Source: Duncaniella sp. | GTDB lineage: Bacteria; Bacteroidota; Bacteroidia; Bacteroidales; Muribaculaceae | Reading direction: 5' to 3' | Assembly: GCA_023664955.1 (NCBI GenBank) | Contig: JAMPEV010000001.1 | Coordinates: 1,606,620 to 1,670,619, forward strand | Length of the DNA: 64,000 nt | Shown: piece by piece, positions 17,695 through 26,135 of the stretch | How the letters are laid out: the number at the start of each line of letters is the position of its first letter | How positions within the stretch are numbered: the first letter of the stretch is position 1 | Notes under the pieces: generated by a model | The model's database searches: none | What the model was told of the DNA's origin: nothing | The model's input: only the letters and a program-made list of their open reading frames with translations | Translations under genes and position numbers: made by a program

Positions 17695-17799
17695 TGAAGT
17701 GAAAGATTAACATATTCAAATCTCGGTTTTGGAAGTGATAGATTAACATATTCGGAAGTGAAACACTCACAAATTTGGAAGCAATACACTCATAATACT
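17695..17799 (+). repeat. Degenerate 23-bp tandem repeats upstream of ftsY
   Basis: Four units start at 17695, 17731, 17754 and 17777, each with a core GGAAGTGA-A-A-T-A. The first two share GATTAACATATTC exactly and are each preceded by AAATCTCGG. The last two are more divergent (GGAAGTGAAACACTCA, GGAAGCAATACACTCA). They lie between the terminator and the ftsY promoter. Confidence 0.6.
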
Positions 17800-17819
17800 T
17801 TTTTTGGTGGTTTATTTTT

Positions 17820-17854
17820 CAATTCTCCATTCTCGATTCATCATTCTCAATTCT
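17820..17854 (+). repeat. Five tandem heptamers directly before the ftsY -7 box
   Basis: CAATTCT, CCATTCT, CGATTCA, TCATTCT and CAATTCT run without gaps. They occupy the place where the -33 element of the ftsY promoter should be. They resemble the heptamers at 1626-1646 and 25804-25831 in length and in the central ATT. Confidence 0.65.
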
Positions 17855-17860
17855 TTTTCG

Positions 17861-17868
17861 TAACTTTG
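17861..17868 (+). promoter_or_regulatory. -7 box of ftsY
   Basis: TAACTTTG, a full match to TAnnTTTG, 27 bases before the ftsY ATG. The predicted leader is about 20 bases. Confidence 0.65.
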
Positions 17869-17894
17869 CATTTCAATAAAAATTCTTAAGCCCT

Positions 17895-18866
17895 ATGGGA
17901 CTATTTGACTTTTTTTCACGCGATAAAAATAAAAAAGAAACTCTTGACAAGGGATTGGAAAAGACCCAGAAGGGTTTCTTTGACAGAATTTCCCACGCAA
18001 TCGCTGGTAAATCCACCATCGATGATGACGTGCTCGATAACCTTGAAGAGGTGTTCGTGACCTCCGACGTAGGTGTCGACACCACCCTCCGCATCATCGA
18101 CCGCATACAGAAACGCGTTGCAAGGGATAAATATGTAGGGTCCTCCGAACTCAACCGTCTTCTATGTGAGGAAATTTCCGATATGCTTGCCGAAAACAGC
18201 AATGAATCATCACAAGATGACTTCACCGTGCCAAAATCCCACAAGCCCCACGTCATCATGGTAGTGGGAGTGAATGGCGTAGGCAAGACAACCACAATCG
18301 GCAAGATGGCGGCTCAGTTCAAGGCTGCCGGAAACAAGGTGTTGCTCGGAGCCGCCGACACTTTCCGCGCTGCAGCTATCGAGCAGCTCGAGGAGTGGGG
18401 ACGCCGCGCCGATGTGCCGGTAATCAAGCAGTCGCTCGGCGCTGACCCGGCTTCCGTGGCATACGACACTCTCCAAAGCGCTTTAGCCAACGATATTGAT
18501 GTCGTGATTATCGACACCGCTGGTCGTTTGCATAATAAAAAAGGGCTTATGGATGAGCTTACAAAAGTCAAAAACGTGATGCAAAAGCTCGTTCCCGATG
18601 CTCCCCACGAAGTCCTACTTGTACTTGACGGGTCAACCGGGCAAAACGCATTCGAACAGGCTAAGCAATTCGTAGCCGCAACCCAGGTAAACGAACTCGC
18701 AATAACCAAACTCGATGGAACCGCCAAGGGCGGTGTAGTGATAGGAATTAGCGACCAGTTCAAGATTCCGGTGAAATATATCGGTCTCGGCGAAGGCATA
18801 AACGACCTCCAAGTGTTTCACAAACGCGAATTCGTAGAGTCACTTTTCGGCGATAAGCAATTATAA
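17895..18866 (+). CDS. ftsY: Signal recognition particle receptor FtsY
   Basis: 323 residues. SRP-family GTPase that docks ribosome-SRP complexes to the inner membrane. A short basic N-terminus (LFDFFSRDKNKK) replaces the long acidic A domain of the E. coli protein; then comes the N domain (about 20-100) and the G domain with VGVNGVGKTTTIGKMA (G1), DTFRAAAIEQL (insertion-box region), DTAGRLHNKKGLM (G3), TKLDGTAKGG (G4) and YIGLGEGINDLQVF. It is followed 14 bases later by rimO, so the two are likely co-transcribed. Confidence 0.97.
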   Translation: MGLFDFFSRDKNKKETLDKGLEKTQKGFFDRISHAIAGKSTIDDDVLDNLEEVFVTSDVGVDTTLRIIDRIQKRVARDKYVGSSELNRLLCEEISDMLAENSNESSQDDFTVPKSHKPHVIMVVGVNGVGKTTTIGKMAAQFKAAGNKVLLGAADTFRAAAIEQLEEWGRRADVPVIKQSLGADPASVAYDTLQSALANDIDVVIIDTAGRLHNKKGLMDELTKVKNVMQKLVPDAPHEVLLVLDGSTGQNAFEQAKQFVAATQVNELAITKLDGTAKGGVVIGISDQFKIPVKYIGLGEGINDLQVFHKREFVESLFGDKQL

Positions 18867-18880
18867 ACCTCATCTAATCC

Positions 18881-20191
18881 ATGTTAAAGAAAATAGCAGT
18901 CATAACTCTTGGTTGCTCGAAAAACCTTGTGGATTCGGAGCGTCTGATGAGGATGCTCGCCAACGTGGGCTATGATGTCACTTCTGCCACTGATGACGAT
19001 TTTCTCAACTTTCGAGGCTTGAAAGCAGTTGTGATTAACACCTGCGGTTTCATCGGTGACGCTAAGGAAGAGTCGGTCAACGAGATACTCTCTTGGTGTG
19101 AAGCAAAATCAAATGGTGTGATCTCTTCACTTTTCGTGATGGGTTGCTTATCTGAAAGATACGCTGACGTACTCCCTACTGAGATACCTGAAGTCGATAA
19201 ATGGTATGGGAAAACCGACTGGGCATCCTTAGTCACCGACCTAGCACACAAAAATCCAGGCTCCGCACCCTACGATAGAATCATAACCACACCTCGCCAC
19301 CACGCTTATCTCAAAATAGCTGAAGGATGTAACCGCTACTGCTCCTTTTGTGCTATCCCATTGATTACCGGACGATATAAATCACGTCCCATAGAAGAGA
19401 TAATTGAAGAGGTTAAAATGCTAGTAAATAGAGGTGTTAGGGAATTCAACGTTATAGCCCAGGATCTTACCAACTATGGTAAAGACCTCTATGGGAAAGT
19501 GGAAATAGCCACCCTTGTTGATGAAATTGCCAAAGTGCCCGGTGTGGAATGGATACGTCTGCATTACGCCTATCCAAAGGATTTCCCCATGGAGCTTCTC
19601 AACGTGATGGCTAAGCACCCCAACGTGTGCAAATACCTTGACATAGCCCTCCAGCACATATCCGACAACGTGCTCACCAACATGCGTCGCCACATTACCG
19701 GAGAAGAGACTCGTAAGCTCCTCGCTGAGATACGCCGACGTGTCCCCGGCATCCACATCCGCACCACGTTGATGGTAGGTTTCCCGGGCGAAGGCAACGA
19801 ACAGTTTGAAGAGCTGATGGATTTTGTCAAAGAGCAACGCTTCGAACGCATGGGTGCATTTGCCTACTGCGAAGAGGAGGACACTTTCGGTGCTAAGAAC
19901 TTCCCCGATATCACTCCACAGGAGGTCAAAGAGGAACGTCTAAGCCGCATCATGGCTCTTCAGGAATCCATCTCCGACGAAATCCAGCAACAGAAAGTCG
20001 GAACTGAGCTACGTGTAGTCATTGACCGTGAAGAGACTGACTTCTACGTCGGGCGGACACAATTTGATTCCCCTGAAGTCGACCCCGAAGTTCTAATTTC
20101 TAAGAAAAAACCCTTAAAAATAGGGGAATTTTATAATCTGAAAATCACATCGGCAATGCCCTTTGAATTGATGGGCGAGCCGATCCCATAA
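18881..20191 (+). CDS. rimO: Ribosomal protein S12 methylthiotransferase
   Basis: 436 residues, radical SAM enzyme that methylthiolates an aspartate of ribosomal protein S12. The N-terminal UPF0004 domain holds three cluster-binding Cys (TLGCSKN, NTCGF, MGCLSE). The radical SAM domain has EGCNRYCSFCAIPLITGRY with the CxxxCxxC motif. The C-terminus is a TRAM-type domain (ELRVVIDREE to FYNLKI). The NLVDSERL segment and length favour RimO over MiaB. The next gene starts one base after its stop. Confidence 0.96.
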   Translation: MLKKIAVITLGCSKNLVDSERLMRMLANVGYDVTSATDDDFLNFRGLKAVVINTCGFIGDAKEESVNEILSWCEAKSNGVISSLFVMGCLSERYADVLPTEIPEVDKWYGKTDWASLVTDLAHKNPGSAPYDRIITTPRHHAYLKIAEGCNRYCSFCAIPLITGRYKSRPIEEIIEEVKMLVNRGVREFNVIAQDLTNYGKDLYGKVEIATLVDEIAKVPGVEWIRLHYAYPKDFPMELLNVMAKHPNVCKYLDIALQHISDNVLTNMRRHITGEETRKLLAEIRRRVPGIHIRTTLMVGFPGEGNEQFEELMDFVKEQRFERMGAFAYCEEEDTFGAKNFPDITPQEVKEERLSRIMALQESISDEIQQQKVGTELRVVIDREETDFYVGRTQFDSPEVDPEVLISKKKPLKIGEFYNLKITSAMPFELMGEPIP

Positions 20192-20192
20192 A

Positions 20193-21365
20193 ATGAAAAT
20201 TAGCGATATATACCTCAAAGCTATTGATAACTGTCTCGAGCGCAACATTCCGTTTGTACTCTTCTCTTTGCCATCGGTCACGGATTGTCAATTCCATGCA
20301 TCCCTCTGCGGTCAAAACAAAGAGTCACACGCTTTCAGCGAAGACAACAACTCCGACACTTTTTTCATAAACTTTTACGCCAACGATGAGCCATACACTG
20401 CCGGGGTACCTTTCCAGTTTGACGCCCAAGGCATTTTAGACTATATCGAGAGCAATAAGAACACATTATTCGACGATGCCGAGATTCGACCATCAGTTGC
20501 GTCTACTTATAGGGTAAGCTATGATGCGGCGATTAACAGCGTGAAACCTCGTCTTAAGCAGACAGGAGGTAAGGTAGTGATTTCTCAACACCAGACCATC
20601 GTGTCAAAGCGCAACCTCCACGAAGTTATCAGGGACCTTTTCAGTTGGAATCAGTACTCTTTCCGCTATATATGCTTCACACCTGAAACCGGAATCTGGA
20701 TGGGGGCTACTCCCGAATTGCTTCTCCAAAGCCGCCGGGATGTCAATGAATATATGACATACTCATTAGCCGGGACAATGCCCATAGACGATGAAGCTCC
20801 ATGGAATGAGAAGAACATTAAGGAACAGAAGTATGTCACTGACTTCATCCTTGACGAATTTCATCAAATGAACATCCCTACCGAGTGTAGCGAAACCGGA
20901 GAATTACATTATGGTAATATCAAGCATCTTTGCAGCCTCATAACAGCTAAAGGCAACATCGATGTCGTTGAAACACTTAACCGTTTAAGTCCCACTCCGG
21001 CAGTGTCAGGTATACCCCGCGACATAGCTATTGCCGAGATTGACGCTTTCGAAACTCATTGCCGCCGCTGCTATAGTGGATATGTGGGTGTGAGACTGAA
21101 CGGTCTATATTATGCTTACGTCAATATCCGCTGCGCTTTTTTAGCGAAAGTGATGGTCGAAAAGCAAGAAGCTTATATCTACAATCTTTATTCCGGAGGT
21201 GGTATTCTGGCCTCGTCGGATTGCGAATCCGAATGGCAAGAAGCACAATCAAAAATCAGTGCCCTTAAAGAGATTATCGAAAAAGACAACTCTGTTATAG
21301 ATTCCAATCATCGCAATAACGCTATCAAATTCCATTCTAACTACGATAGTTTCCTACCATTTTAA
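20193..21365 (+). CDS. menF: Isochorismate synthase-like chorismate-binding enzyme
   Basis: 390 residues. The C-terminal two thirds is the chorismate-binding fold: FTPETGIWMGATPELLL, YSLAGTMP, LSPTPAVSGIP, GYVGVRLNG and LYSGGGILASSDCESEW. These fit the MenF/EntC/PabB superfamily. Assignment to isochorismate synthase (menaquinone pathway) rests on length and the absence of an anthranilate-type N-terminus; no other men gene is in the window. The start is one base after the rimO stop. Confidence 0.8.
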   Translation: MKISDIYLKAIDNCLERNIPFVLFSLPSVTDCQFHASLCGQNKESHAFSEDNNSDTFFINFYANDEPYTAGVPFQFDAQGILDYIESNKNTLFDDAEIRPSVASTYRVSYDAAINSVKPRLKQTGGKVVISQHQTIVSKRNLHEVIRDLFSWNQYSFRYICFTPETGIWMGATPELLLQSRRDVNEYMTYSLAGTMPIDDEAPWNEKNIKEQKYVTDFILDEFHQMNIPTECSETGELHYGNIKHLCSLITAKGNIDVVETLNRLSPTPAVSGIPRDIAIAEIDAFETHCRRCYSGYVGVRLNGLYYAYVNIRCAFLAKVMVEKQEAYIYNLYSGGGILASSDCESEWQEAQSKISALKEIIEKDNSVIDSNHRNNAIKFHSNYDSFLPF

Positions 21366-21391
21366 ATACATACCCAAACAGATATCCAACA

Positions 21392-22762
21392 ATGAAGAAA
21401 GGTCAACCGATTGTCATCATACTGATTGCAATTGCCATAATATTCGTCATATCACTCCTCCCTCTTTCAAAATGGACCGACGGTAAAATCAAGGATTTCT
21501 CCTTGTTCAGCGACATCCTAAAGGAGGCAGGCTTCATCGAAGGCACACCTTCAGCCGAGGAGGAGGAAATAGACCCTGCACTTTTGGCGGCAATCGCCCA
21601 TGCCGATAGCATGGCCCGTGACTCTATAGCCGCCCTTCCGGTCGACACTATAATAACGCCTGTAAAGGTCGCCCGTAATGGCGAGCTGGTCATGATTGAG
21701 GATTATACCACTGAATCAGTCGGTTTATACCATCTCAAAAAAGCAATTCATTCCGGAGGGCTTGCCCGCATCACAGTGGTGGGTGATTCATATATCGAAG
21801 GAGATATTTTCACGCAGGATTTGCGTGAATTGCTCCAGGAAGCTTACGGGGGCGAGGGTGTGGGCTTTGTCAATATGCACTCTGATTTTCCCGGTTTCCG
21901 GCGTTCCATACGTCAAGGCGGTGACGGTTGGAAAACTTTATTAGCTAATAAAAAAGGAAAAGAAGAGTATCTTTTCATATCTGAACAGTATGCCATGCCT
22001 TCGGGCAATGCACTTGCAACATATAAAGGTTCAACCTCATATCCCCATGCTGAAAGCTGGTCAAATTCAAGATTTATTTTCATTTCGCCTGAAAATTCCA
22101 CAATCAATGTTAAAACAAGTGAAGGCGAGTGGGAAGAACGCAATATTGAAGGTAGTCCTAACGTTCAGTGTTTAGAGGTCAACGCACCGACTTCTGAATT
22201 TGACATAAAGACTTCCGACCAATCCCTGATTTGTTTTGGTGTATGGCTCGACGGAAATTCAGGCATAAGCCTCGATTGCATGTCTTCGCGCGGTTTTTCA
22301 GGTATTACATTGACTAAGATAAACCAGCCGCTTTGCCGCGAAATAAGCACCATAATAAATTACGACTTGATAATCCTTGAGTTTGGCATAAATGCCATGA
22401 GCTCTGCCCAAAAGAACTACAGTGTATACTCGTCCAAAATGGTTGACGTTATCAACCACGTCAGAAACTGTTTTCCGCGTGCCGACATTCTGCTTATGGG
22501 TGTGGGCGACAGAGGCGAAAAGCGAGGCTCCCAAGTGAAGTCCATGTCCACGGCTCAAGCCATGGTTACGGCTCAGCGCGATGCAGCCCGCAGAGCTCAT
22601 TGCCTCTTTTGGGACACACGTGAAGCCATGGGAGGCGAGGATGCGGTGGTAGCTTGGAGCAATGCCGGGCTTATCAATAAAGATTATGTCCATATGTCAC
22701 ATAAAGGCGGTGCACGACTTGCTAAGGAATTATTTAATGCCATCCAACACCAGCTACAATGA
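21392..22762 (+). CDS. SGNH/GDSL-type hydrolase, membrane-anchored (first of two)
   Basis: 456 residues. One N-terminal transmembrane helix (about 6-24), a low-complexity linker rich in Glu and Ala, then an SGNH domain: ITVVGDSYIEGDIF (block I with the Ser nucleophile), LEFGINAMSS (Gly and Asn oxyanion residues) and DYVHMSHKGGARL near the end (block V Asp and His). It ends four bases inside the next SGNH gene (ATGA) and is followed by an MBOAT acyltransferase. The set resembles AlgX/AlgJ or PatB-type partners that move acetyl groups onto periplasmic glycans. Confidence 0.82.
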   Translation: MKKGQPIVIILIAIAIIFVISLLPLSKWTDGKIKDFSLFSDILKEAGFIEGTPSAEEEEIDPALLAAIAHADSMARDSIAALPVDTIITPVKVARNGELVMIEDYTTESVGLYHLKKAIHSGGLARITVVGDSYIEGDIFTQDLRELLQEAYGGEGVGFVNMHSDFPGFRRSIRQGGDGWKTLLANKKGKEEYLFISEQYAMPSGNALATYKGSTSYPHAESWSNSRFIFISPENSTINVKTSEGEWEERNIEGSPNVQCLEVNAPTSEFDIKTSDQSLICFGVWLDGNSGISLDCMSSRGFSGITLTKINQPLCREISTIINYDLIILEFGINAMSSAQKNYSVYSSKMVDVINHVRNCFPRADILLMGVGDRGEKRGSQVKSMSTAQAMVTAQRDAARRAHCLFWDTREAMGGEDAVVAWSNAGLINKDYVHMSHKGGARLAKELFNAIQHQLQ

Positions 22763-24171
22763 TTAGTAAACTCTTTACTACTATATTATTTCCCCTGATA
22801 GCCCTGATGTCGCCCTTGACGTCAGTTGCTTCCCATACCCCTAATAACCCAGAAAACGCCACGGAGGAAACAGCCACAGTAACAGTGCCCAAATCGACTG
22901 CTGGCATTTCCGGCAGTCCGCTTTCTGACACTGACGGGTTCGATTTGGACATCCGTCTTAATCCGGTGATTATCCCCGACGAGGCCACTGACATTGACAT
23001 TCCAGTCCCCTACTTCATTAATACAGCTTATAACCATATCATTTACAACGGCTCGGATTGGTCAAAGCTACGCAAAGCCTTTGAGGAGAGCAGCCTGAAC
23101 CCTGTTTCCATCGTACACATCGGCGACAGTCATATACAAGCCGATTTCTCAACCGGTATCACTCGCGAACTGCTTCAATATGACTTTGGTAATGCAGGTC
23201 GAGGTCTTATAGCACCTTTAAAGATTAGCGGCACAAATGAGCCTCGTGATTATCTTTTCCAAAGTAAAAATTCCTGGGATCCCGTCAAGCTGATGAGTGC
23301 CAAGTGGGACCATACAGTCGGTTTTACCGGCACATCGATTCGCCCCATCAATAGTTCGAGCGAATTCACATTCGGCACTTCAGACGCAGATGATTACAAC
23401 CCATTCAAATCAGCCACCATATTCCATAACGGCAAATTAACAATTAAGGGGATTTTTACTCCTGAGGGCAATCCTTTACAGTACCGCACAATCCCATCGC
23501 GTGATTACACGCAGATTATCCTCGACTCGGCTGCCACAAAAATTAATGTTAAATTCGCATCAGCAGGGGATCTCACCGTGTTCGGAGCGTCTCTTTCCGG
23601 TGACAGACCCGGAGTGTTCTACCATGCCATAGGCAATAACGGTGCGACCTTTGATACCTACAACCGCATAGGGACCGTCGGTGCGGGCATCAGTCCACTT
23701 CAGCCTCACCTCATTATTCTATCCCTTGGCACCAACGAAGCTTTCGGGAAATTCAATTCTCAAGACTTTGCAAGGTCAATAGATCGCCTCGTAAAGAATG
23801 TAAAAGCTGCCAATCCCGAAGCCCTGATTCTCCTCACCACCCCAATGGAATGTCAACGTAGTGTGACTACTTCTAAAAAAGTAAGGGCCAAAGGGAAAAA
23901 ACGCCGCTACCGCACAGTGACTTCCAAGTCATACGTAGTAAATAAGAATATAGCACCTGTTCGCCAAGCAATACTTAACTACGCCAAATCCAATAGTTTG
24001 CCTGTATATGATTGGTATGAAGTGGCTGGTGGAAACGGAGCGAGTGCCAATTGGATTACTAACGGATTGTTCGCTAAAGATCGTGTTCATCACACTCAAA
24101 AAGGATACACTATCGAAGGCCGATTATTTTACGATGCGATAATGGACGCCCTGCGTGAACAAGTGAAGTAA
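22759..24171 (+). CDS. SGNH/GDSL-type hydrolase, secreted (second of two)
   Basis: 470 residues with an N-terminal signal sequence (about 1-24, ending SVASHT). The SGNH domain has IVHIGDSHIQADFSTGI (block I Ser), ILSLGTNEAFG (Gly/Asn block) and DRVHHTQKGYTIEGRLF (block V Asp-His). A beta-rich insert lies between blocks I and III (about 175-300), with GTSIRPINSS and KSATIFHNGKLTIKG. It is translationally coupled to the previous SGNH gene and lies 41 bases before the MBOAT gene. A role in O-acetylation or deacetylation of an envelope glycan is inferred from the three-gene context. Confidence 0.82.
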   Translation: MISKLFTTILFPLIALMSPLTSVASHTPNNPENATEETATVTVPKSTAGISGSPLSDTDGFDLDIRLNPVIIPDEATDIDIPVPYFINTAYNHIIYNGSDWSKLRKAFEESSLNPVSIVHIGDSHIQADFSTGITRELLQYDFGNAGRGLIAPLKISGTNEPRDYLFQSKNSWDPVKLMSAKWDHTVGFTGTSIRPINSSSEFTFGTSDADDYNPFKSATIFHNGKLTIKGIFTPEGNPLQYRTIPSRDYTQIILDSAATKINVKFASAGDLTVFGASLSGDRPGVFYHAIGNNGATFDTYNRIGTVGAGISPLQPHLIILSLGTNEAFGKFNSQDFARSIDRLVKNVKAANPEALILLTTPMECQRSVTTSKKVRAKGKKRRYRTVTSKSYVVNKNIAPVRQAILNYAKSNSLPVYDWYEVAGGNGASANWITNGLFAKDRVHHTQKGYTIEGRLFYDAIMDALREQVK

Positions 24172-24212
24172 CTTTTACGTTCAGAAATTATGTCAGAAAC
24201 TTGTTATATACT

Positions 24213-25802
24213 ATGCTAAAAGACATCACAACCACCATATCATCCCTCACTGATTATCTCAATATTGACATTTCAAAGTTGATAGGGATTTTCCAATACA
24301 ATCCCACAGAGCCATTATTATTCAACACCGGATTGTTTCTACTCCTTTTCGCCGGCTTCATTTGCATATATAGAATGCTCGACCGCTTTAAGGTAATGAA
24401 GATGATTTTTGTAATACTGTTCTCGCTTTTTTTCTACTACAAGTCATCAGGAATGTGCGTGTTAATTCTTCTTGGTGTGTGCGTGAGCGACTTCCTGCTC
24501 GGACTTTGGTTGGAAAGTGCGTCACAACCGGGACGTGAGAATAATGTGATACGCAAATATATCGTGTTCCTCAACGTTGCAATAAATGTCGGGATGTTAT
24601 TGTATTTCAAATACTTCAACCTGATTATTGATACTATCACACGATTCTCATCTTTGAAAATCGAAGTCATGGATCTCTTGCTTCCTGCCGGAATATCCTT
24701 CTTCACATTCAGATCAATAAGCTATATTGTAGATATTTATCGCGGTCATATTAGCGCATGTCATAATCTTCTCAACTATACGTTTTATCTCACATTCTTC
24801 CCTCCGCTACTTGCTGGACCGGTCGTGAGGGCAAAGGATATGCTTCCTCAGATAGAGGCTAACCCCACGGCAACACGTGAAATGGTTTCCGATGGCATAT
24901 TCTTGATTATAGTTGGATTGATAAAGAAAGTAGTTATTGCCGATTTCATCAGTGGCAATCTTGTAGATCGAGTGTTTGACAATCCGTCATTGTATAGCGG
25001 ATTTGAAAACATGGTGGCAAGCCTCGGCTTCACAATCCAACTCTATTGTGATTTCTCCGGCTACAGTGACATAGCGATTGGTATTGCGCTACTGCTGGGA
25101 TATAAATTTAAGGAGAACTTCAATTCGCCATTTAAAGCACAGAATCCCACTGAGTTCTGGCATCGCTGGCACATTTCGCTCTCCACATGGCTGCGTGACT
25201 ATGTATATATCCCTCTCGGAGGCAACCGTTGCTCACGTTCCCGCGGATACTTCAATCAATTTGCCACAATGGTGATAGGCGGTCTTTGGCACGGTGCCTC
25301 TTGGATGTACGTCATATGGGGTGCATCACACGGTGTATTGCTTGTAATTCATAAAATGTCACGCAGATTCATTGAAACTATGATGCCGCAGACTGTGGTT
25401 TCCACCCCCGGCGAAGTGGTAATGATGACCGTAGCACCCGACAAACCGTCGCCATGGCTTCGTGCCATCAATATAGCGGTTACATTCCTGCTCGTGTCTG
25501 CCACATTCATCCTGTTTCGTGCCCCATCCTTGGAGGATGCCGGTATGATGTGGCACCAGATGATTTTTGACTTTCATCTGAGCGTTGCGCCACAATTCAT
25601 AGAGAGCTACATGGCTATATTCCTGCTCATTGTCGGAGCCTATTTATTACACCTATCCCCCACATCGCTCGGCAACCGTATCCGCACCCTTTTCGCATCC
25701 GCGCCGGTAATCGTCCAAGGAATCATCCTTGCCATCATCCTCCTCCTTATCATCCAAGTACGCCAAAGCGAAATAGTACCCTTCATATACCTCCAATACT
25801 AA
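24213..25802 (+). CDS. MBOAT-family O-acyltransferase (AlgI/DltB-like)
   Basis: 529 residues from the ATG at 24213 (a TTG at 24201 is in frame but less likely). About ten to twelve transmembrane helices. The MBOAT signature is complete: PAGISFFTFRSISYIVDIYRG, FPPLLAGPVVR, FWHRWHISLSTWLRDYVYIP with the conserved His, and GGLWHGASWMYVIWGASHG with the catalytic His. AlgI-type proteins pass acetyl groups across the membrane to a periplasmic transferase. With the two upstream SGNH genes it forms a likely glycan O-acetylation module. The target polymer is unknown. Confidence 0.92.
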   Translation: MLKDITTTISSLTDYLNIDISKLIGIFQYNPTEPLLFNTGLFLLLFAGFICIYRMLDRFKVMKMIFVILFSLFFYYKSSGMCVLILLGVCVSDFLLGLWLESASQPGRENNVIRKYIVFLNVAINVGMLLYFKYFNLIIDTITRFSSLKIEVMDLLLPAGISFFTFRSISYIVDIYRGHISACHNLLNYTFYLTFFPPLLAGPVVRAKDMLPQIEANPTATREMVSDGIFLIIVGLIKKVVIADFISGNLVDRVFDNPSLYSGFENMVASLGFTIQLYCDFSGYSDIAIGIALLLGYKFKENFNSPFKAQNPTEFWHRWHISLSTWLRDYVYIPLGGNRCSRSRGYFNQFATMVIGGLWHGASWMYVIWGASHGVLLVIHKMSRRFIETMMPQTVVSTPGEVVMMTVAPDKPSPWLRAINIAVTFLLVSATFILFRAPSLEDAGMMWHQMIFDFHLSVAPQFIESYMAIFLLIVGAYLLHLSPTSLGNRIRTLFASAPVIVQGIILAIILLLIIQVRQSEIVPFIYLQY

Positions 25803-25803
25803 T

Positions 25804-25837
25804 CAATCGACAATTGACAATTGATAATTGACAACAG
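25804..25837 (+). repeat. Four tandem heptamers after the MBOAT gene
   Basis: CAATCGA, CAATTGA, CAATTGA and TAATTGA run without gaps from the base after the MBOAT stop, then a broken copy CAACAG. Same unit as at 1626-1646. Confidence 0.65.
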
Positions 25838-25857
25838 TTCAATCTCATAACCCATCA

Positions 25858-25890
25858 CCGGAAGGGACGCACCATGATGCGTCCTCCGGA
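25858..25890. repeat. REP-like palindromic hairpin
   Basis: GGACGCA and TGCGTCC are exact complements around CCATGA, extended outward by CCGGA and CCGG with small bulges. There is no T tract on either strand, so it is not a standard terminator. With the adjacent heptamers it looks like a dispersed intergenic palindrome; this needs a genome-wide count. Confidence 0.45.
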
Positions 25891-26008
25891 ATCCACTAAT
25901 GCCGAATCCACATCACCCTCATTAACGACACATCGTGCTGCGCACCTCAAAATATGAACTCTCTTTCATAATCCCCACACGGTAAAAGTCTTTGACATTT
26001 TGACGCAA

Positions 26009-26040
26009 AATAATGTGAATTTAACCACTTTCACATTATT
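26009..26040. promoter_or_regulatory. Perfect 11-bp inverted repeat upstream of fba, candidate operator
   Basis: AATAATGTGAA and TTCACATTATT are exact reverse complements with a 10-base spacer. The right arm ends 37 bases before the fba -7 box, an activator-like position. The inner half-sites TGTGA and TCACA are 12 bases apart, not the 6 of a classical CRP site. The surrounding 25891-26077 otherwise shows nothing I can name. Confidence 0.5.
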
Positions 26041-26077
26041 AAATCAAATTTTAGAATCGGTTTTCAAAAAATTTGTG

Positions 26078-26085
26078 TAACTTTG
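26078..26085 (+). promoter_or_regulatory. -7 box of fba
   Basis: TAACTTTG, full match to TAnnTTTG, about 50 bases before the ATG. Confidence 0.65.
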
Positions 26086-26135
26086 TAGCAAATCAATTTC
26101 TAATTATTTACTAACTTCTAAAACAATTTAGTAAT

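Noticed and set aside
17695-17799. CRISPR-like array
   Set aside because: The units are degenerate, adjoin without unique spacers of constant length, and no cas genes are present.
26009-26040. Classical CRP site upstream of fba
   Set aside because: The TGTGA and TCACA halves are 12 bases apart instead of 6.
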